64,000 nucleotides of DNA from NCBI GenBank assembly GCA_963843385.1, contig CAWJJY010000003.1, positions 186,001 to 250,000 on the forward strand. Reading direction: 5' to 3'. This document shows, piece by piece, positions 26,779 through 35,400 of the stretch (positions within the stretch are counted from its first letter, which is position 1; each line of letters starts with the position of its first letter). Both the position numbers and the translations under genes were made by a program. The notes under the pieces are model-generated. The model had not been told where the DNA came from and did not search any database. It was given only the letters and a program-made list of their open reading frames with translations. The stretch is from CAVOHU01 sp963843385. Lineage in GTDB: Bacteria > Acidobacteriota > Vicinamibacteria > Vicinamibacterales > JAKQTR01.

Positions 26779-29127
26779 ATGAAGATCCTGTTCACCAATT
26801 CGACCCTGTCCACGCGCACCGGGACCGAAATCGTCACGAGGGATTTGTCGCTCGGATTACGAGCTGCCGGTCACGAGGTCTGCGTCTTCACGCCAAGGTT
26901 CGGGCCATTGGCGCACGAGCTGCGTCAGCGCGGCGTTTGCGTGGTCGACAGCCTGGACGAGGTGCCGTTTCGTCCCGACGTCATTCACGGCCACCATCAC
27001 GTGGAAACGACGCTCGCCTGTCTTCAGTTTCCGGACACCCCGGCGATCTTCGTGTGCCATGACCGGTTGAGCTGGCACGACGCGCCGCCCAGGCTGGCAT
27101 CCATCCGGCGGTTCGTCGCCGTCGATCGCAACTGTCTGGAGCGGCTGGTCGTCGATGCCCTGGTGCCCCAGGACCAGACGCTCATCATCCCGAACGCGGT
27201 CGATCTCGGGCGCTTCGAGCCGAGACGCCGCCTGCCGGACCGGGCCCGGACGGCGCTGGTGTTCAGCAACTACGCGACCCGGGGCGGCCGCCTGGAGGTG
27301 ATTCGGGAAGCGTGCGCCGCCGAGGGCCTGTGCCTGGAGGTGGCCGGAAGCGGTGTGGACGCAGAATGGACCGAGCCGGAGCGCCGGCTTGCGGAGTTCG
27401 ACATCGTGCTGGCAAAGGGCCGGTGCGCGCTCGAAGCGATGGCGGCAGGCTGCGCCGTCGTTCTGTGCGACCGGCAGGGTCTGGGACCGATGGTGCGCCG
27501 CCGGGAAGTGGACGAGCTGCGGGAGTGGAACTTCGGCGCGCGATGCCTGCAACACCCGTTGGAGCCGAACGGAATCCGCCGCGAACTCGCGGCCTATGAC
27601 GCCGAGGATGCCGGCCGCGTGAGCGAATTCATCCGGACTCACGCATCGCTCGAACGTGCGGTGACCTCCTACGCCGCCCTCTATCAGGACGTCGTCAGCG
27701 GCCCGCTCCAGGGTGGTGAGCCGGTGCGTGTCGGGGCTGCGGTCGAATCGCTTGCCAAGGAACTGGGCGCGCTCGAGTCACGGCTGCGCATGACGGGAGA
27801 GCCGATGTGGTCGCCTCCCCTGCCACCGGGCGTGGGTACGAACCTCAGCCTGCGCCTCACCGACGCGCCCCGCGTTGTCGCAGCGGGCACCGCGTTCCAG
27901 ATTGAGGTGGCTATCGAGAATCGCTCCACGGAGACGCTTGCCAGCTTCCGGCCCAACCCGGTTTACGTCTCGTACCATTGGCTCGAAGCCCTCACGGGTC
28001 GAAGCGTGGTATTCGAGGGCGGCCGCACAGCACTCCGAGGGGCCATTCCACCTGGTTCCCGGCATGTGCAATCGGCCGAGGTCACCGCCCCGGTCGAACC
28101 CGGCACGTATGCGCTCAGGGTGACGCTTGTGCAGGAGCAGTTGTTCTGGTTCGACACCGGCCGGAATCCGGTCGTGGCGGCGTGCGAGATCACCGTGGGC
28201 TCGTGCGGCGAGCGGCCCGCCGGTGAGATGACGCTCCTGGACGCGGCGGCCCTGATGAACTGGAACGTGGTCCGCGACGGCACGTTTGCCAATCTCGGGT
28301 TTCTCTCGGACCCGCTGCCGCGGATGCTGACCTTCGTCGAAGATCGCCGCTACGTGGACGGCGCGATCGCATCAGGAAGCCAGGCGTGCATCGTCACCAC
28401 ACCGGATCTCGCCGGAGCCTTTCCCGAAACCGTGGGCGTGGCGGTGGCGGACGTTCCCAGGCGGAGTTTTTTCGAACTCCACAACCACCTGGTGCAACGA
28501 ACCGACTTCTACGGGACGGACGCGCCAACGGTCATCAGTCCATCTGCGCGGCTGCATCCGCGGTGCTGGGTCGACACACGAAACGTGGTCATCGGCCCGC
28601 ACGTGTTGGTTGGTCCGAATGCGACGATTCTCGGCCGCGCCGTGATCGGGGCGGAGACGGTGATCCACGCCGGGGCGGTCCTGGGCTCGGCGGGGTTTCA
28701 GACCAGCCGGCTCGACGAGGACCCGATCGAGATGGTGCACGCGGGGAGTGTCGAGGTCGAGGCGGGCTGTCACATCTTCGCCAACGCCGTCGTCGCTCGG
28801 GGCCTGTTCCGCCAGGCCACGCGGATCGGAGGCGGGTCGCGGATCGGGAACAACGCGTTCGTCTCTCACAACTGCCGACTCGACGAGCGCGTGTTCGTCG
28901 GCCACGGGGCCGTCGTGAACGGCAACGTGCGGGTGGGGCACGACGTGTGGATCGGGCCGGGCGCGACGCTGAAACACGGCATCCGTCTCGGGGACAGGTC
29001 GAAGGTCAGCCTTGGGGCCACCGTTGCGCGGGACGTGGCCGAGGGCACGCGCGTGACGGGCAGCCTGGCGATCGAGCATCGCAAGATGCTGCGTCTCATG
29101 GCGGCGGCGGAGAAGGGACGGGTGTGA
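26779..29127 (+). CDS. trimodular fusion: GT4-like glycosyltransferase, Ig-like domain, LpxD-like acyltransferase
   Basis: A 782-aa cytoplasmic protein with three modules. Residues 1 to about 310 form a GT-B glycosyltransferase (NSTLSTRTGTEIVTRDLS start, DVIHGHHH, IPNAVDLGRF hinge, ALEAMAAGCAVV donor site). About 340-470 is a beta-sandwich like the Wzt/carbohydrate-export Ig domain (FQIEVAIENRS, FRPNPVYVSYHW, YALRVTLVQEQ). About 480-590 is an LpxD-type N-terminal domain, and about 590-770 a left-handed beta-helix of hexapeptides with the SHN histidine aligned to catalytic His239 of LpxD. I chose ATG 26779 with AGGA four bases upstream; ATG 26731 is an alternative. The stop overlaps the following ligase (TGATG). 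The reaction is probably glycosyl transfer plus N- or O-acylation of the same product; this is inference. Confidence 0.82.
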   Translation: MKILFTNSTLSTRTGTEIVTRDLSLGLRAAGHEVCVFTPRFGPLAHELRQRGVCVVDSLDEVPFRPDVIHGHHHVETTLACLQFPDTPAIFVCHDRLSWHDAPPRLASIRRFVAVDRNCLERLVVDALVPQDQTLIIPNAVDLGRFEPRRRLPDRARTALVFSNYATRGGRLEVIREACAAEGLCLEVAGSGVDAEWTEPERRLAEFDIVLAKGRCALEAMAAGCAVVLCDRQGLGPMVRRREVDELREWNFGARCLQHPLEPNGIRRELAAYDAEDAGRVSEFIRTHASLERAVTSYAALYQDVVSGPLQGGEPVRVGAAVESLAKELGALESRLRMTGEPMWSPPLPPGVGTNLSLRLTDAPRVVAAGTAFQIEVAIENRSTETLASFRPNPVYVSYHWLEALTGRSVVFEGGRTALRGAIPPGSRHVQSAEVTAPVEPGTYALRVTLVQEQLFWFDTGRNPVVAACEITVGSCGERPAGEMTLLDAAALMNWNVVRDGTFANLGFLSDPLPRMLTFVEDRRYVDGAIASGSQACIVTTPDLAGAFPETVGVAVADVPRRSFFELHNHLVQRTDFYGTDAPTVISPSARLHPRCWVDTRNVVIGPHVLVGPNATILGRAVIGAETVIHAGAVLGSAGFQTSRLDEDPIEMVHAGSVEVEAGCHIFANAVVARGLFRQATRIGGGSRIGNNAFVSHNCRLDERVFVGHGAVVNGNVRVGHDVWIGPGATLKHGIRLGDRSKVSLGATVARDVAEGTRVTGSLAIEHRKMLRLMAAAEKGRV

Positions 29128-30632
29128 TGGTGCCGGGTTCGATCGCGGAGATGCTCGCCCGCCGAGGCGGTGAGTCCGTCTTGTTGCGGGCGCCGGACAG
29201 GGCGCCGCTCACCTCGGATGCCTGCTGTGAGATCCTAGAGTCCACCGTTTGTGCGCTCAGGGCTGGTGGGGTCGGGCCGGACGACCACGTCGCGGCTGTC
29301 CTGCCAAACGGCCCTGAACTGGCATCGAGCTTCCTGGCCGTCTCGGCGGCAGCGGCGTTTGCGCCGCTCAATCCCCAGTACTCGCTGAGCGAGTTCCTTT
29401 TCTTTCTCGGGGATCTTCGTCCCAGGCTGCTCGTCACCCAGCCGGGATACTGCGCCGCGGCGGAAGAAGCGGCGGCCCAATTGGGCATTGCCACGGCGGC
29501 CCTTCGTCCGGATACTTCCGGGCCGGCGGGGCGATTTCTGCTCGATGTTCCTGCGCTCGGCTCGGGGCGGTCCCGCCGCGACGCGATCTCGCGCAACAGC
29601 GTGGCCTTGCTGCTCCACAGTTCCGGAACAACCGCGAGGCCCAAGCTGATACCCCTCACCCACTCGAACCTGGTGGCGTCGGCCGCCAACATCGCGCGAA
29701 CGCTGGAGCTTGGCGAAGGAGACGTCTGCCTGAACATCATGCCGCTGTTCCACATTCATGGCCTGGTTGGCGCCCTGCTGTCGAGCCTCGCGGGAGGGGC
29801 GTCCGTGTTCTGTAGCGGCGGCTTCAACGCGTTCCGCTTCGGCGAGTGGATGTCCGAGTCGCACGCCACGTGGTGCAGCGCGGTGCCGACGATGTATCAG
29901 ACGATTCTCGCGAGAGATCGGGTCGCGAGCTCCGCAGGCCGCTTCCGCTTCCTCAGGTCGAGTTCGGCGCCGCTGCATGCGCAGGTCTCCGAGCGCCTGG
30001 AAAATGTCTTCGGCTGCCCGGTGCTGAACAGCTTCGGCATGACCGAGGCCTCGCACCAGATGGCCAGCAACCCGCTGCCGCCGCGCGTCAGGAAGAGCGG
30101 ATCGGTCGGACCGGCTGCCGGCCCGGAGATTGCGGTCATGGATCCGGATGGGCGGCTGGTTGGTGCTCTCGAGCGTGGTGAAGTGGTCATCCGCGGTGAG
30201 ACGGTCACTCGCGGGTATCTTTCGCCGGAGGCTGCCAAGGCCACGGCGTTTCGCAACGGGTGGTTCAGAACCGGAGACGAGGGCTACCTGGACGAGGACG
30301 GGTACCTGACGCTGGTTGGACGGCTGAAGGAGATGATCAACGTCGCCGGCGAGAAGGTCGCGCCCGCCGAGATTGACGAGGTGCTGATGCAGCACCCGGC
30401 CGTGCGGCAGGCCCTGGCCTTTGGCGCGCCGTGCGCGAGGCTAGGCGAGAAAGTCTGCGCCGCGGTCGTCCTCCAGGCGGACGCCGACGCGAGGACCCTC
30501 AGGGATTTCGCGCGCTCGCGACTGGCGAAATTCAAGGTTCCCGAAACGATTCTCATCGTCGAGGAGATTCCCAAAGGACCGACCGGAAAGATGCAGCGAA
30601 TAGGAATGGCTGAAAGGCTGGGCATCACCTAG
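29127..30632 (+). CDS. AMP-forming acyl-CoA synthetase/ligase
   Basis: A 501-aa ANL-superfamily enzyme that activates a carboxylic acid as its adenylate and loads CoA or a carrier. Motifs seen are the P-loop LLLHSSGTTARPK, FNAFRFGEW, NSFGMTEASHQM (A5), WFRTGDEGYLDEDGY (A7), LVGRLKEMINVAGEKV (A8) and the C-terminal catalytic lysine in PKGPTGKMQR. ATG 29127 overlaps the stop of the GT-LpxD fusion, so it is co-translated with it and could supply the acyl donor for the LpxD-like module. No acyl carrier protein is nearby. Fatty-acid specificity not determinable. Confidence 0.88.
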   Translation: MVPGSIAEMLARRGGESVLLRAPDRAPLTSDACCEILESTVCALRAGGVGPDDHVAAVLPNGPELASSFLAVSAAAAFAPLNPQYSLSEFLFFLGDLRPRLLVTQPGYCAAAEEAAAQLGIATAALRPDTSGPAGRFLLDVPALGSGRSRRDAISRNSVALLLHSSGTTARPKLIPLTHSNLVASAANIARTLELGEGDVCLNIMPLFHIHGLVGALLSSLAGGASVFCSGGFNAFRFGEWMSESHATWCSAVPTMYQTILARDRVASSAGRFRFLRSSSAPLHAQVSERLENVFGCPVLNSFGMTEASHQMASNPLPPRVRKSGSVGPAAGPEIAVMDPDGRLVGALERGEVVIRGETVTRGYLSPEAAKATAFRNGWFRTGDEGYLDEDGYLTLVGRLKEMINVAGEKVAPAEIDEVLMQHPAVRQALAFGAPCARLGEKVCAAVVLQADADARTLRDFARSRLAKFKVPETILIVEEIPKGPTGKMQRIGMAERLGIT

Positions 30633-30736
30633 CAGGGCCGGCGCGACGCGCATCGGGGCCGGAACCGTTGTCTCGCGAGGTTCGTAGTACCAGACAGTTG
30701 GCAGGCTCGAGGCCTAACGCCCGAGGCCCGAGAGGA

Positions 30737-30783
30737 GCAGGTTGCAGGTTATAGGTTACAGGTTATAGGTTACAGGTTATAGG
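30737..30783 (+). repeat. heptamer array E (GTTATAG type)
   Basis: Near-perfect 7-mers GCAGGTT, GCAGGTT, ATAGGTT, ACAGGTT, ATAGGTT, ACAGGTT and ATAGG; the consensus unit in register is GTT(A/G)(T/C)AG. It is AT-richer than its surroundings and flanked by GC-rich heptamers (AGGCCC-type). This array is not directly at a stop codon; the preceding stop is about 105 bp upstream. Confidence 0.85.
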
Positions 30784-30819
30784 GAGCTCAAGGCCCGGGG
30801 CCAAGGGCTTGGCCGACAT

Positions 30820-30854
30820 GCCACAAGCCCTGAGCCATAGGCCCTTAGCCAATG
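30820..30854 (-). repeat. inverted heptamer array E' running into a start codon
   Basis: Five 7-mers (GCCACAA, GCCCTGA, GCCATAG, GCCCTTA, GCCAATG) in inverted sense to array E. The last unit contains the ATG of the 63-aa membrane protein, and no Shine-Dalgarno is visible in front of it. Confidence 0.65.
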
Positions 30855-31043
30855 ATCAAGTTCCTGATGTGGCTGATCCTGTTCGTGCTGTGCTGGCCAC
30901 TCGCGTTGCTCGCGCTGGTGCTCTATCCCTTCGTCTGGCTCTTCACGCTCCCCTTCCGCCTGGTCGGCATCGCAGTCGGCGGGGTCTTTCAATTCCTTCG
31001 CGCGATACTCTTCCTCCCGGCCCGCGTGCTCGGCCAGCGATAG
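30852..31043 (+). CDS. small hydrophobic membrane protein, 63 aa
   Basis: Two hydrophobic helices (FLMWLILFVLCWPLALLALVLY and LVGIAVGGVFQFLRAILFL) separated by a short aromatic turn, with basic residues at the end. The pattern looks like a real membrane microprotein of unknown function. The start codon lies inside a heptamer repeat and has no clear Shine-Dalgarno, so expression is uncertain. It converges with the TonB receptor across a strong hairpin. Confidence 0.55.
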   Translation: MIKFLMWLILFVLCWPLALLALVLYPFVWLFTLPFRLVGIAVGGVFQFLRAILFLPARVLGQR

Positions 31044-31112
31044 TGCACCCGGTCTGTTGACTCGCGTACTTTCTGCGCTCCCCCTCGATGGTGCCCGGTC
31101 ATTCGCAAACAC

Positions 31113-31149
31113 GAATGGCCTCCGGATCTGCTCGATCCGGAGGCCATTC
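31113..31149. terminator. 16-bp perfect-stem hairpin, likely bidirectional terminator
   Basis: GAATGGCCTCCGGATC (31113-31128) pairs perfectly with 31134-31149 around the loop TGCTC. It lies between two convergent genes (stops at 31043 and 31199). No long T-tract follows on either strand, so termination may rely on the stem alone or on Rho. Confidence 0.75.
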
Positions 31150-31198
31150 ATTCATGCACGCGTCACCGGACAACGGCCGGTGACTTCGGTCGAACCTC

Positions 31199-34100
31199 CT
31201 ACCAGTTGAACCGTCCTACGAGCTGGATGGTGCGCGCTGTGTTGGTGCCGGTCAGCGACGTCACTTCGTAGCTGCCGATCTGGTTGCCGATGTAGTTGGT
31301 CGGGATGTAGTTGACCTTGTTGAGCAGGTTCAGGACTTCGACGCGCAGTTCGAGGTTCGTCCGGCCGACGATCTGAATGCGCTTCGCAAGGCTGAGGTCG
31401 TGCTGCTGGAACCACGGTCCCCTCACCGCGAGCGACCGCGTCGTGCCTGGGCACCCGCCGTAGTTGGCCCCATTGTCGATCTCGATGCAATCCGGACCAT
31501 TCGCCGGCGCAAAATACTTACCGGACGGCGCTCCGAGCGTGCCGTAGCCGGTCGTCGTCGTGGCGCTCACGCTGTACGCTTTGATCGTCTGGTCGATGAT
31601 CTCCTGGGGAAGCATGTACACCTTCTGGGTCGTCGGGTCGATCCGGACCTTGAACATGCTCTTGACCTCGTCCACCGTCAGACCGCCCATCAGGCGCACG
31701 TTGCCCAGGTCGACCAGCCACCCGGTCTGCACCTTTGAGGTCAGGCCTATTGTCCACCCCCCGACGATGCGCTCGAGGATGCCGTTGGCATTGCCAAAGA
31801 AGTGGCGTCCCTGGCCGAACGGCAGGTCGTACACCGCGTTCAGCTTGAACGAGTGATCGATGTCGCCGGTCTGACCGGTCCGGCGGACCATGAACACGGG
31901 CTGGCGCAACGTCGTGAAGCTCGACGTATACCCCCGCCCGAAGGCGTAGCTGGCCTGGAACTGCAGGCCACTCGACAGCCGCCTGCGCAGCTCGACCTGC
32001 AACCCGTTGAAGTCGGTCTTGCCTTGGTTCGTCGTGTAGCTCGAGCCGCCGACACTCGAGGAACTGGTGCCGACCAGATCGGGGTTCATCACGAAGAAAT
32101 TTCGCGGCAGACCGGCCGTCACGGCGAAGGCCCGGGTCGTCGAGTTCAGAACGAGCGCCTGGGCAACGGTGAACGGGTTCGGGTTGTAGATCGCCATCGG
32201 GTTGACGTAGGTCGACGAGCTGAAGTTCGTCGAGGTGTAGAGCGCCGCATTGGACGCATTGGCAGCCGGGACGCCATTGAAGAACGCGAGCATGATCGGC
32301 AGCGGCGAGGTGCCGGTGCCCGGGCCGTAGTACTTGAAATTGGAGCCGCGGCCGGCCGCGATGTTCGCCTGCAGGTTGGCCTGTGCCATCCTGAACTCGT
32401 TGACGAATCCGTTCTCGAAGATGTTGACCTCATTGTAGTTGAGGTTGGCCCAGGCCAGGCGCGACCTGGTCCCAACGTAGCGAATCTCAACGGCCATGGT
32501 CTTGGTGATCGCCCGCGAGATGCCGATGCTGATGGAATCCGCATAAGGCACCTTGATGTTCTGGTCGAACACCCTGATCTGGCCGGTGATGGCAGACGTG
32601 ATCGGATACACGGGCGCCTCGACAAACGACGGCGGACCGAGACTCGACGGGTCTCGGAAGAGCACCGGCAGCGTGCCGAGGTTGCCGAGCGACAGCGATC
32701 GGCTGACGGGGATGGTGAGGCCGGGGTTCGCCGAGAACCGGCCCGTGAAGTCGCTCATTCCGTTTCGGCTGTACGCGCGGGAGGCTCCAACGCGGATAAC
32801 GCTGTCTCCCTCATTGCCGAACAGCGCCTTGATCAGGCCCGAGTTGCCCCCGATGGTCCAGGCGACACCGAGGTTGGGCGAGAAGTTCTTGTACTGGGTC
32901 TTGTATCCCTTCGTGCCAGAGGTGAACTGGACGAACTGCGGCGTTTTCCCGTTCTGGATGTTCGGGTTGAACAGGTTGCAGTTACCCGATGCGTCCACGC
33001 CGGAGATCCCGCAGAAGTCCGCCATGGTGCCCATCGAGTACGCGTTGTTCATCGGGTAGAACGGGAGCTGCAGGTCATATCTCAGCCCCAGGTTGGCCGT
33101 GAGATTCGGCTTCACCCGCCAGGAATCCTGGACGTAGAAGCCCACTTCGTTCATCCGGGCCCGCTCGGTGCCCACGCCCATGTAGTCGTACTTGTCGGTC
33201 GCCTCGTTGATCCGGGCGTCGCCCGTGATCGCCGAGACACGGCCCGTCAGCAGCGCGTACAGATTTTGCGCTGCCGTGAGGTTGGTCGACGAGCCACCCA
33301 CCATGGCCGAGGTGATCAGGCTCTCGGCCGGATCGCCGCTCACGATGCCGAAGTTGATACTCGGAAGCAGCGCCGACATCTTCTGCCAGTAGGTGTACTG
33401 CGTAAACGACACGCCGCCGGTGATGCCGTGCGAGCCCTTGAGCCAGGTGACCGTGTCCTCGATGGCCAACTGCTTCGCATTGCGCGACTGCGGCGAGGGT
33501 GACGCGCTCGGGCCGGTCAGGCCCTGTCCGACAGAGCCGAGGCTCAACTGGAAGCCGTTCTGGTCGGCGACGCTCGTGCCTTTCCACATCGAGGCCGTCA
33601 GCTCGTCGAAGAACTTGACCGGCGCGCTGCTCAAGCCGACGCGCAACTCGTTCATCAGGTTGTTGCGCAAGGTCGACTGGATCGAGTTGCTCCAGCTCAT
33701 GCGGATCGACGTCTGTCCGGCCGACACGGGGAAACCAGGCCAGTTCGCGTCCCGGCTATTCAGTGTATCCGGGTAGTCGGTGAATTTCTGGTAGTTGAAC
33801 GCGCTCGTGAACCGGTGGGACTTCGTGAGGTTGTAGTCGACGCGGACCGTCGGGTACAGCCGGGTCGATTCAACCGGCACGTTGTAGGTGAAGCGTTGGG
33901 TGTTCAAATCGAGATCGGTGAGGGACCCGCCCGCGGTCGAATTCCTGATGTCGGCCAGAATCTTGGTGACGACCGGATCCACCGTGGCGAGCTGCCCGTT
34001 GGCTCGCGCCAGAGCCAGCAGGTCCAGCGTCCCGCCCGTGAACGCGTAGATCCCCTGCTGCGCCTGCGAGTTGAGCAGCGTGCGATTCCTCGTGACGTCG

Positions 34101-34402
34101 CTCGGCGTCGTCTGCCGTTCCATGTTCATGAAGAAGAACGCCTTGCCGCGGCCGTCGAACAACCCCGGGACCATGATCGGGCCGCCCATGCGGCCGCCGT
34201 ACTGGTCACTCTTGAGCTTCGCCTTTGCCACCTTGTCGCGAATGTTGAACCAAGTGTTCTTGATCAGGCTGTCGCGCCGATAGTACCTGGTACAAGCTCC
34301 CAGTGAACCGGTTCGAACCGGAACGCGTGACGAACTTGATCTGCACGGCGCCCTGGGCCGCGTCGGCCCCCTGCCCCGCCGTGGACACCGAGACTTCTTC
34401 AA
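31199..34402 (-). CDS. TonB-dependent receptor, Oar-like: C-terminal part (plug end and beta-barrel) after a frameshift
   Basis: The barrel portion of an outer-membrane receptor, about 1,030 meaningful residues. Homology begins near 34288 with YYRRDSLIKNTWFNIRD and continues through SHGITGGVSF, RVKPNLTANLGLRYDLQLPF and a C-terminal strand ending in RFNW (aromatic last residue typical of barrel proteins). The first 40 codons from 34402 are out of frame with the protein and are an artefact of the open frame. The correct N-terminus is encoded in another frame (34206-35054), so a single-base indel near 34286 splits one gene. The family binds and imports glycans, siderophores or peptides with TonB energy. 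Confidence 0.85.
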   Translation of the reverse strand: MKKSRCPRRGRGPTRPRAPCRSSSSRVPVRTGSLGACTRYYRRDSLIKNTWFNIRDKVAKAKLKSDQYGGRMGGPIMVPGLFDGRGKAFFFMNMERQTTPSDVTRNRTLLNSQAQQGIYAFTGGTLDLLALARANGQLATVDPVVTKILADIRNSTAGGSLTDLDLNTQRFTYNVPVESTRLYPTVRVDYNLTKSHRFTSAFNYQKFTDYPDTLNSRDANWPGFPVSAGQTSIRMSWSNSIQSTLRNNLMNELRVGLSSAPVKFFDELTASMWKGTSVADQNGFQLSLGSVGQGLTGPSASPSPQSRNAKQLAIEDTVTWLKGSHGITGGVSFTQYTYWQKMSALLPSINFGIVSGDPAESLITSAMVGGSSTNLTAAQNLYALLTGRVSAITGDARINEATDKYDYMGVGTERARMNEVGFYVQDSWRVKPNLTANLGLRYDLQLPFYPMNNAYSMGTMADFCGISGVDASGNCNLFNPNIQNGKTPQFVQFTSGTKGYKTQYKNFSPNLGVAWTIGGNSGLIKALFGNEGDSVIRVGASRAYSRNGMSDFTGRFSANPGLTIPVSRSLSLGNLGTLPVLFRDPSSLGPPSFVEAPVYPITSAITGQIRVFDQNIKVPYADSISIGISRAITKTMAVEIRYVGTRSRLAWANLNYNEVNIFENGFVNEFRMAQANLQANIAAGRGSNFKYYGPGTGTSPLPIMLAFFNGVPAANASNAALYTSTNFSSSTYVNPMAIYNPNPFTVAQALVLNSTTRAFAVTAGLPRNFFVMNPDLVGTSSSSVGGSSYTTNQGKTDFNGLQVELRRRLSSGLQFQASYAFGRGYTSSFTTLRQPVFMVRRTGQTGDIDHSFKLNAVYDLPFGQGRHFFGNANGILERIVGGWTIGLTSKVQTGWLVDLGNVRLMGGLTVDEVKSMFKVRIDPTTQKVYMLPQEIIDQTIKAYSVSATTTTGYGTLGAPSGKYFAPANGPDCIEIDNGANYGGCPGTTRSLAVRGPWFQQHDLSLAKRIQIVGRTNLELRVEVLNLLNKVNYIPTNYIGNQIGSYEVTSLTGTNTARTIQLVGRFNW

Positions 34403-35054
34403 CCGCGTCGAGCCGGGGCGCGACGATGGCGAAGAATCCGTCAGTACTTCGCAGGGTGTTGTCCTGGATGTTCACGCCGTCCAGCGTGATGTTAATCATG
34501 CCCTGCGGCAGGCCGTTGACGGTGGACGAGCGGTTGCCGCCCGGCGTGGTGACGCCCGGCAGGAACGTGACGAAGTCCATCGCGCTGCGCGTGGTCAGGG
34601 GCAGCTTTGTGATCTGGTTCGTGTTCACCGTCGACGAGATGGTTGTCGACTGGGTCTGGACGATCTCGGCGGTGGACTGGACGACCACCGTCTCTTCGAG
34701 ACCGCCGACGGTGAGTGTGGCCTTGACGCTCGCGGGGGCGGTCGAGGTCAGGACGACCTCGTTGGCGACAAACGTCTTGAACCCCGAAAGGGTGACCGTG
34801 ACGGTGTAGGTCCCGATGTTCAGGTTCGAAAACGTGAAGACTCCCTCGGAATTGGAGACTTTCGACTGGGTGACACCTGTCGCATTGTGCTTGACGACGA
34901 CGTCCGCACCAGGCACCACGCCACCACCGGAGTCGACAACGACGCCGGAAATGGTGTTGGTGGTGCCGCCTTGGGCGAAGGCGGGCGGGCTGGAGCAGAG
35001 GCACGCGGCGAGTAGCGCGCCTCCGCTCAGAAACCGAATGACGCGGGTCCTCAT
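34206..35054 (-). CDS. TonB-dependent receptor, Oar-like: N-terminal part (signal, CarboxypepD_reg-like domain, plug)
   Basis: Residues 1-26 are a Sec signal ending SSPPAFAQG. About 30-110 is the carboxypeptidase-regulatory-like beta-sandwich (ISGVVVDSGGGVVPGADV, TGTYTVTVTLSGF-like). About 130-255 is the TonB plug (TLDGVNIQDNT, SVSTAGQGADAAQGAVQIKFVTRSGSN). Homology stops at FTGSLYQ, about codon 256, and resumes one frame over. Removing one G from CAGGTAC (minus strand, near 34286) restores the continuous sequence LYQYYRRDSL. ATG 35054 has GGAGG eight bases upstream and a good promoter behind it. As written the product is truncated after the plug and would be non-functional. Confidence 0.85.
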   Translation of the reverse strand: MRTRVIRFLSGGALLAACLCSSPPAFAQGGTTNTISGVVVDSGGGVVPGADVVVKHNATGVTQSKVSNSEGVFTFSNLNIGTYTVTVTLSGFKTFVANEVVLTSTAPASVKATLTVGGLEETVVVQSTAEIVQTQSTTISSTVNTNQITKLPLTTRSAMDFVTFLPGVTTPGGNRSSTVNGLPQGMINITLDGVNIQDNTLRSTDGFFAIVAPRLDAVEEVSVSTAGQGADAAQGAVQIKFVTRSGSNRFTGSLYQVLSARQPDQEHLVQHSRQGGKGEAQE

Positions 35055-35117
35055 GGGGTTTTCCTCCTGCTTCTCTTGGGGAGAAGTCCGGACAGATTCG
35101 AGCCGTGGGCAGTGGGC

Positions 35118-35147
35118 ACAGTATGCACCCGGGTGGTCAGGAGTCAA
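35118..35147 (-). promoter_or_regulatory. promoter of the TonB receptor gene
   Basis: On the minus strand TTGACT (35147-35142), an 18-nt spacer and TACTGT (35123-35118). The leader to ATG 35054 would be about 57 nt. Confidence 0.55.
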
Positions 35148-35154
35148 GCGGTTT

Positions 35155-35166
35155 CGGGATATCCCG
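35155..35166. promoter_or_regulatory. 12-bp perfect palindrome CGGGATATCCCG upstream of the -35
   Basis: The palindrome sits seven bases upstream of the -35 of the TonB receptor promoter, a typical activator-binding position. The regulator is unknown, and chance occurrence cannot be excluded. Confidence 0.4.
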
Positions 35167-35400
35167 GACTAATTACCGAGATGGAAAATAGGAGAATGCC
35201 AGAGGCCTGACCGAGCGGTCTCTCGACCGTGTTCGCGATCTGAACGGCGGAGCGGTCTGATCCTCGCGTCGGAGATTGAGAGGGGGCCGCGCCGACCGAC
35301 TGCACAGACGGCTCGGATCTGCCACACGTCCTGCCAGTCGGCCTGTCGGGCCGGGCGGCTGTTCCCTCCCCCCGGCAACCGCCGGTGGCCGGACACCCCG

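Larger units (their letters stand above)
35055..35400. other. 346-bp gap holding the TonB receptor promoter and a palindrome
   Basis: No gene is seen. The left half carries the leader, a TTGACT/TACTGT promoter and the 12-bp palindrome listed separately. The right half (about 35200-35400) is GC-rich sequence after the stop-proximal side of the aminotransferase gene, with no recognisable feature. Confidence 0.5.

Noticed and set aside
31802..33502. A 566-codon open frame on the plus strand opposite the TonB receptor
   Set aside because: Its translation is Arg/Val/Gly-rich with no motif, and it mirrors a clear receptor gene. Long antisense frames are expected at this GC content. The same applies to long frames opposite clpX/lon (42371-45682), the hybrid kinase (56206-58992), the helicase (61057-63036) and the symporter (36725-38674).
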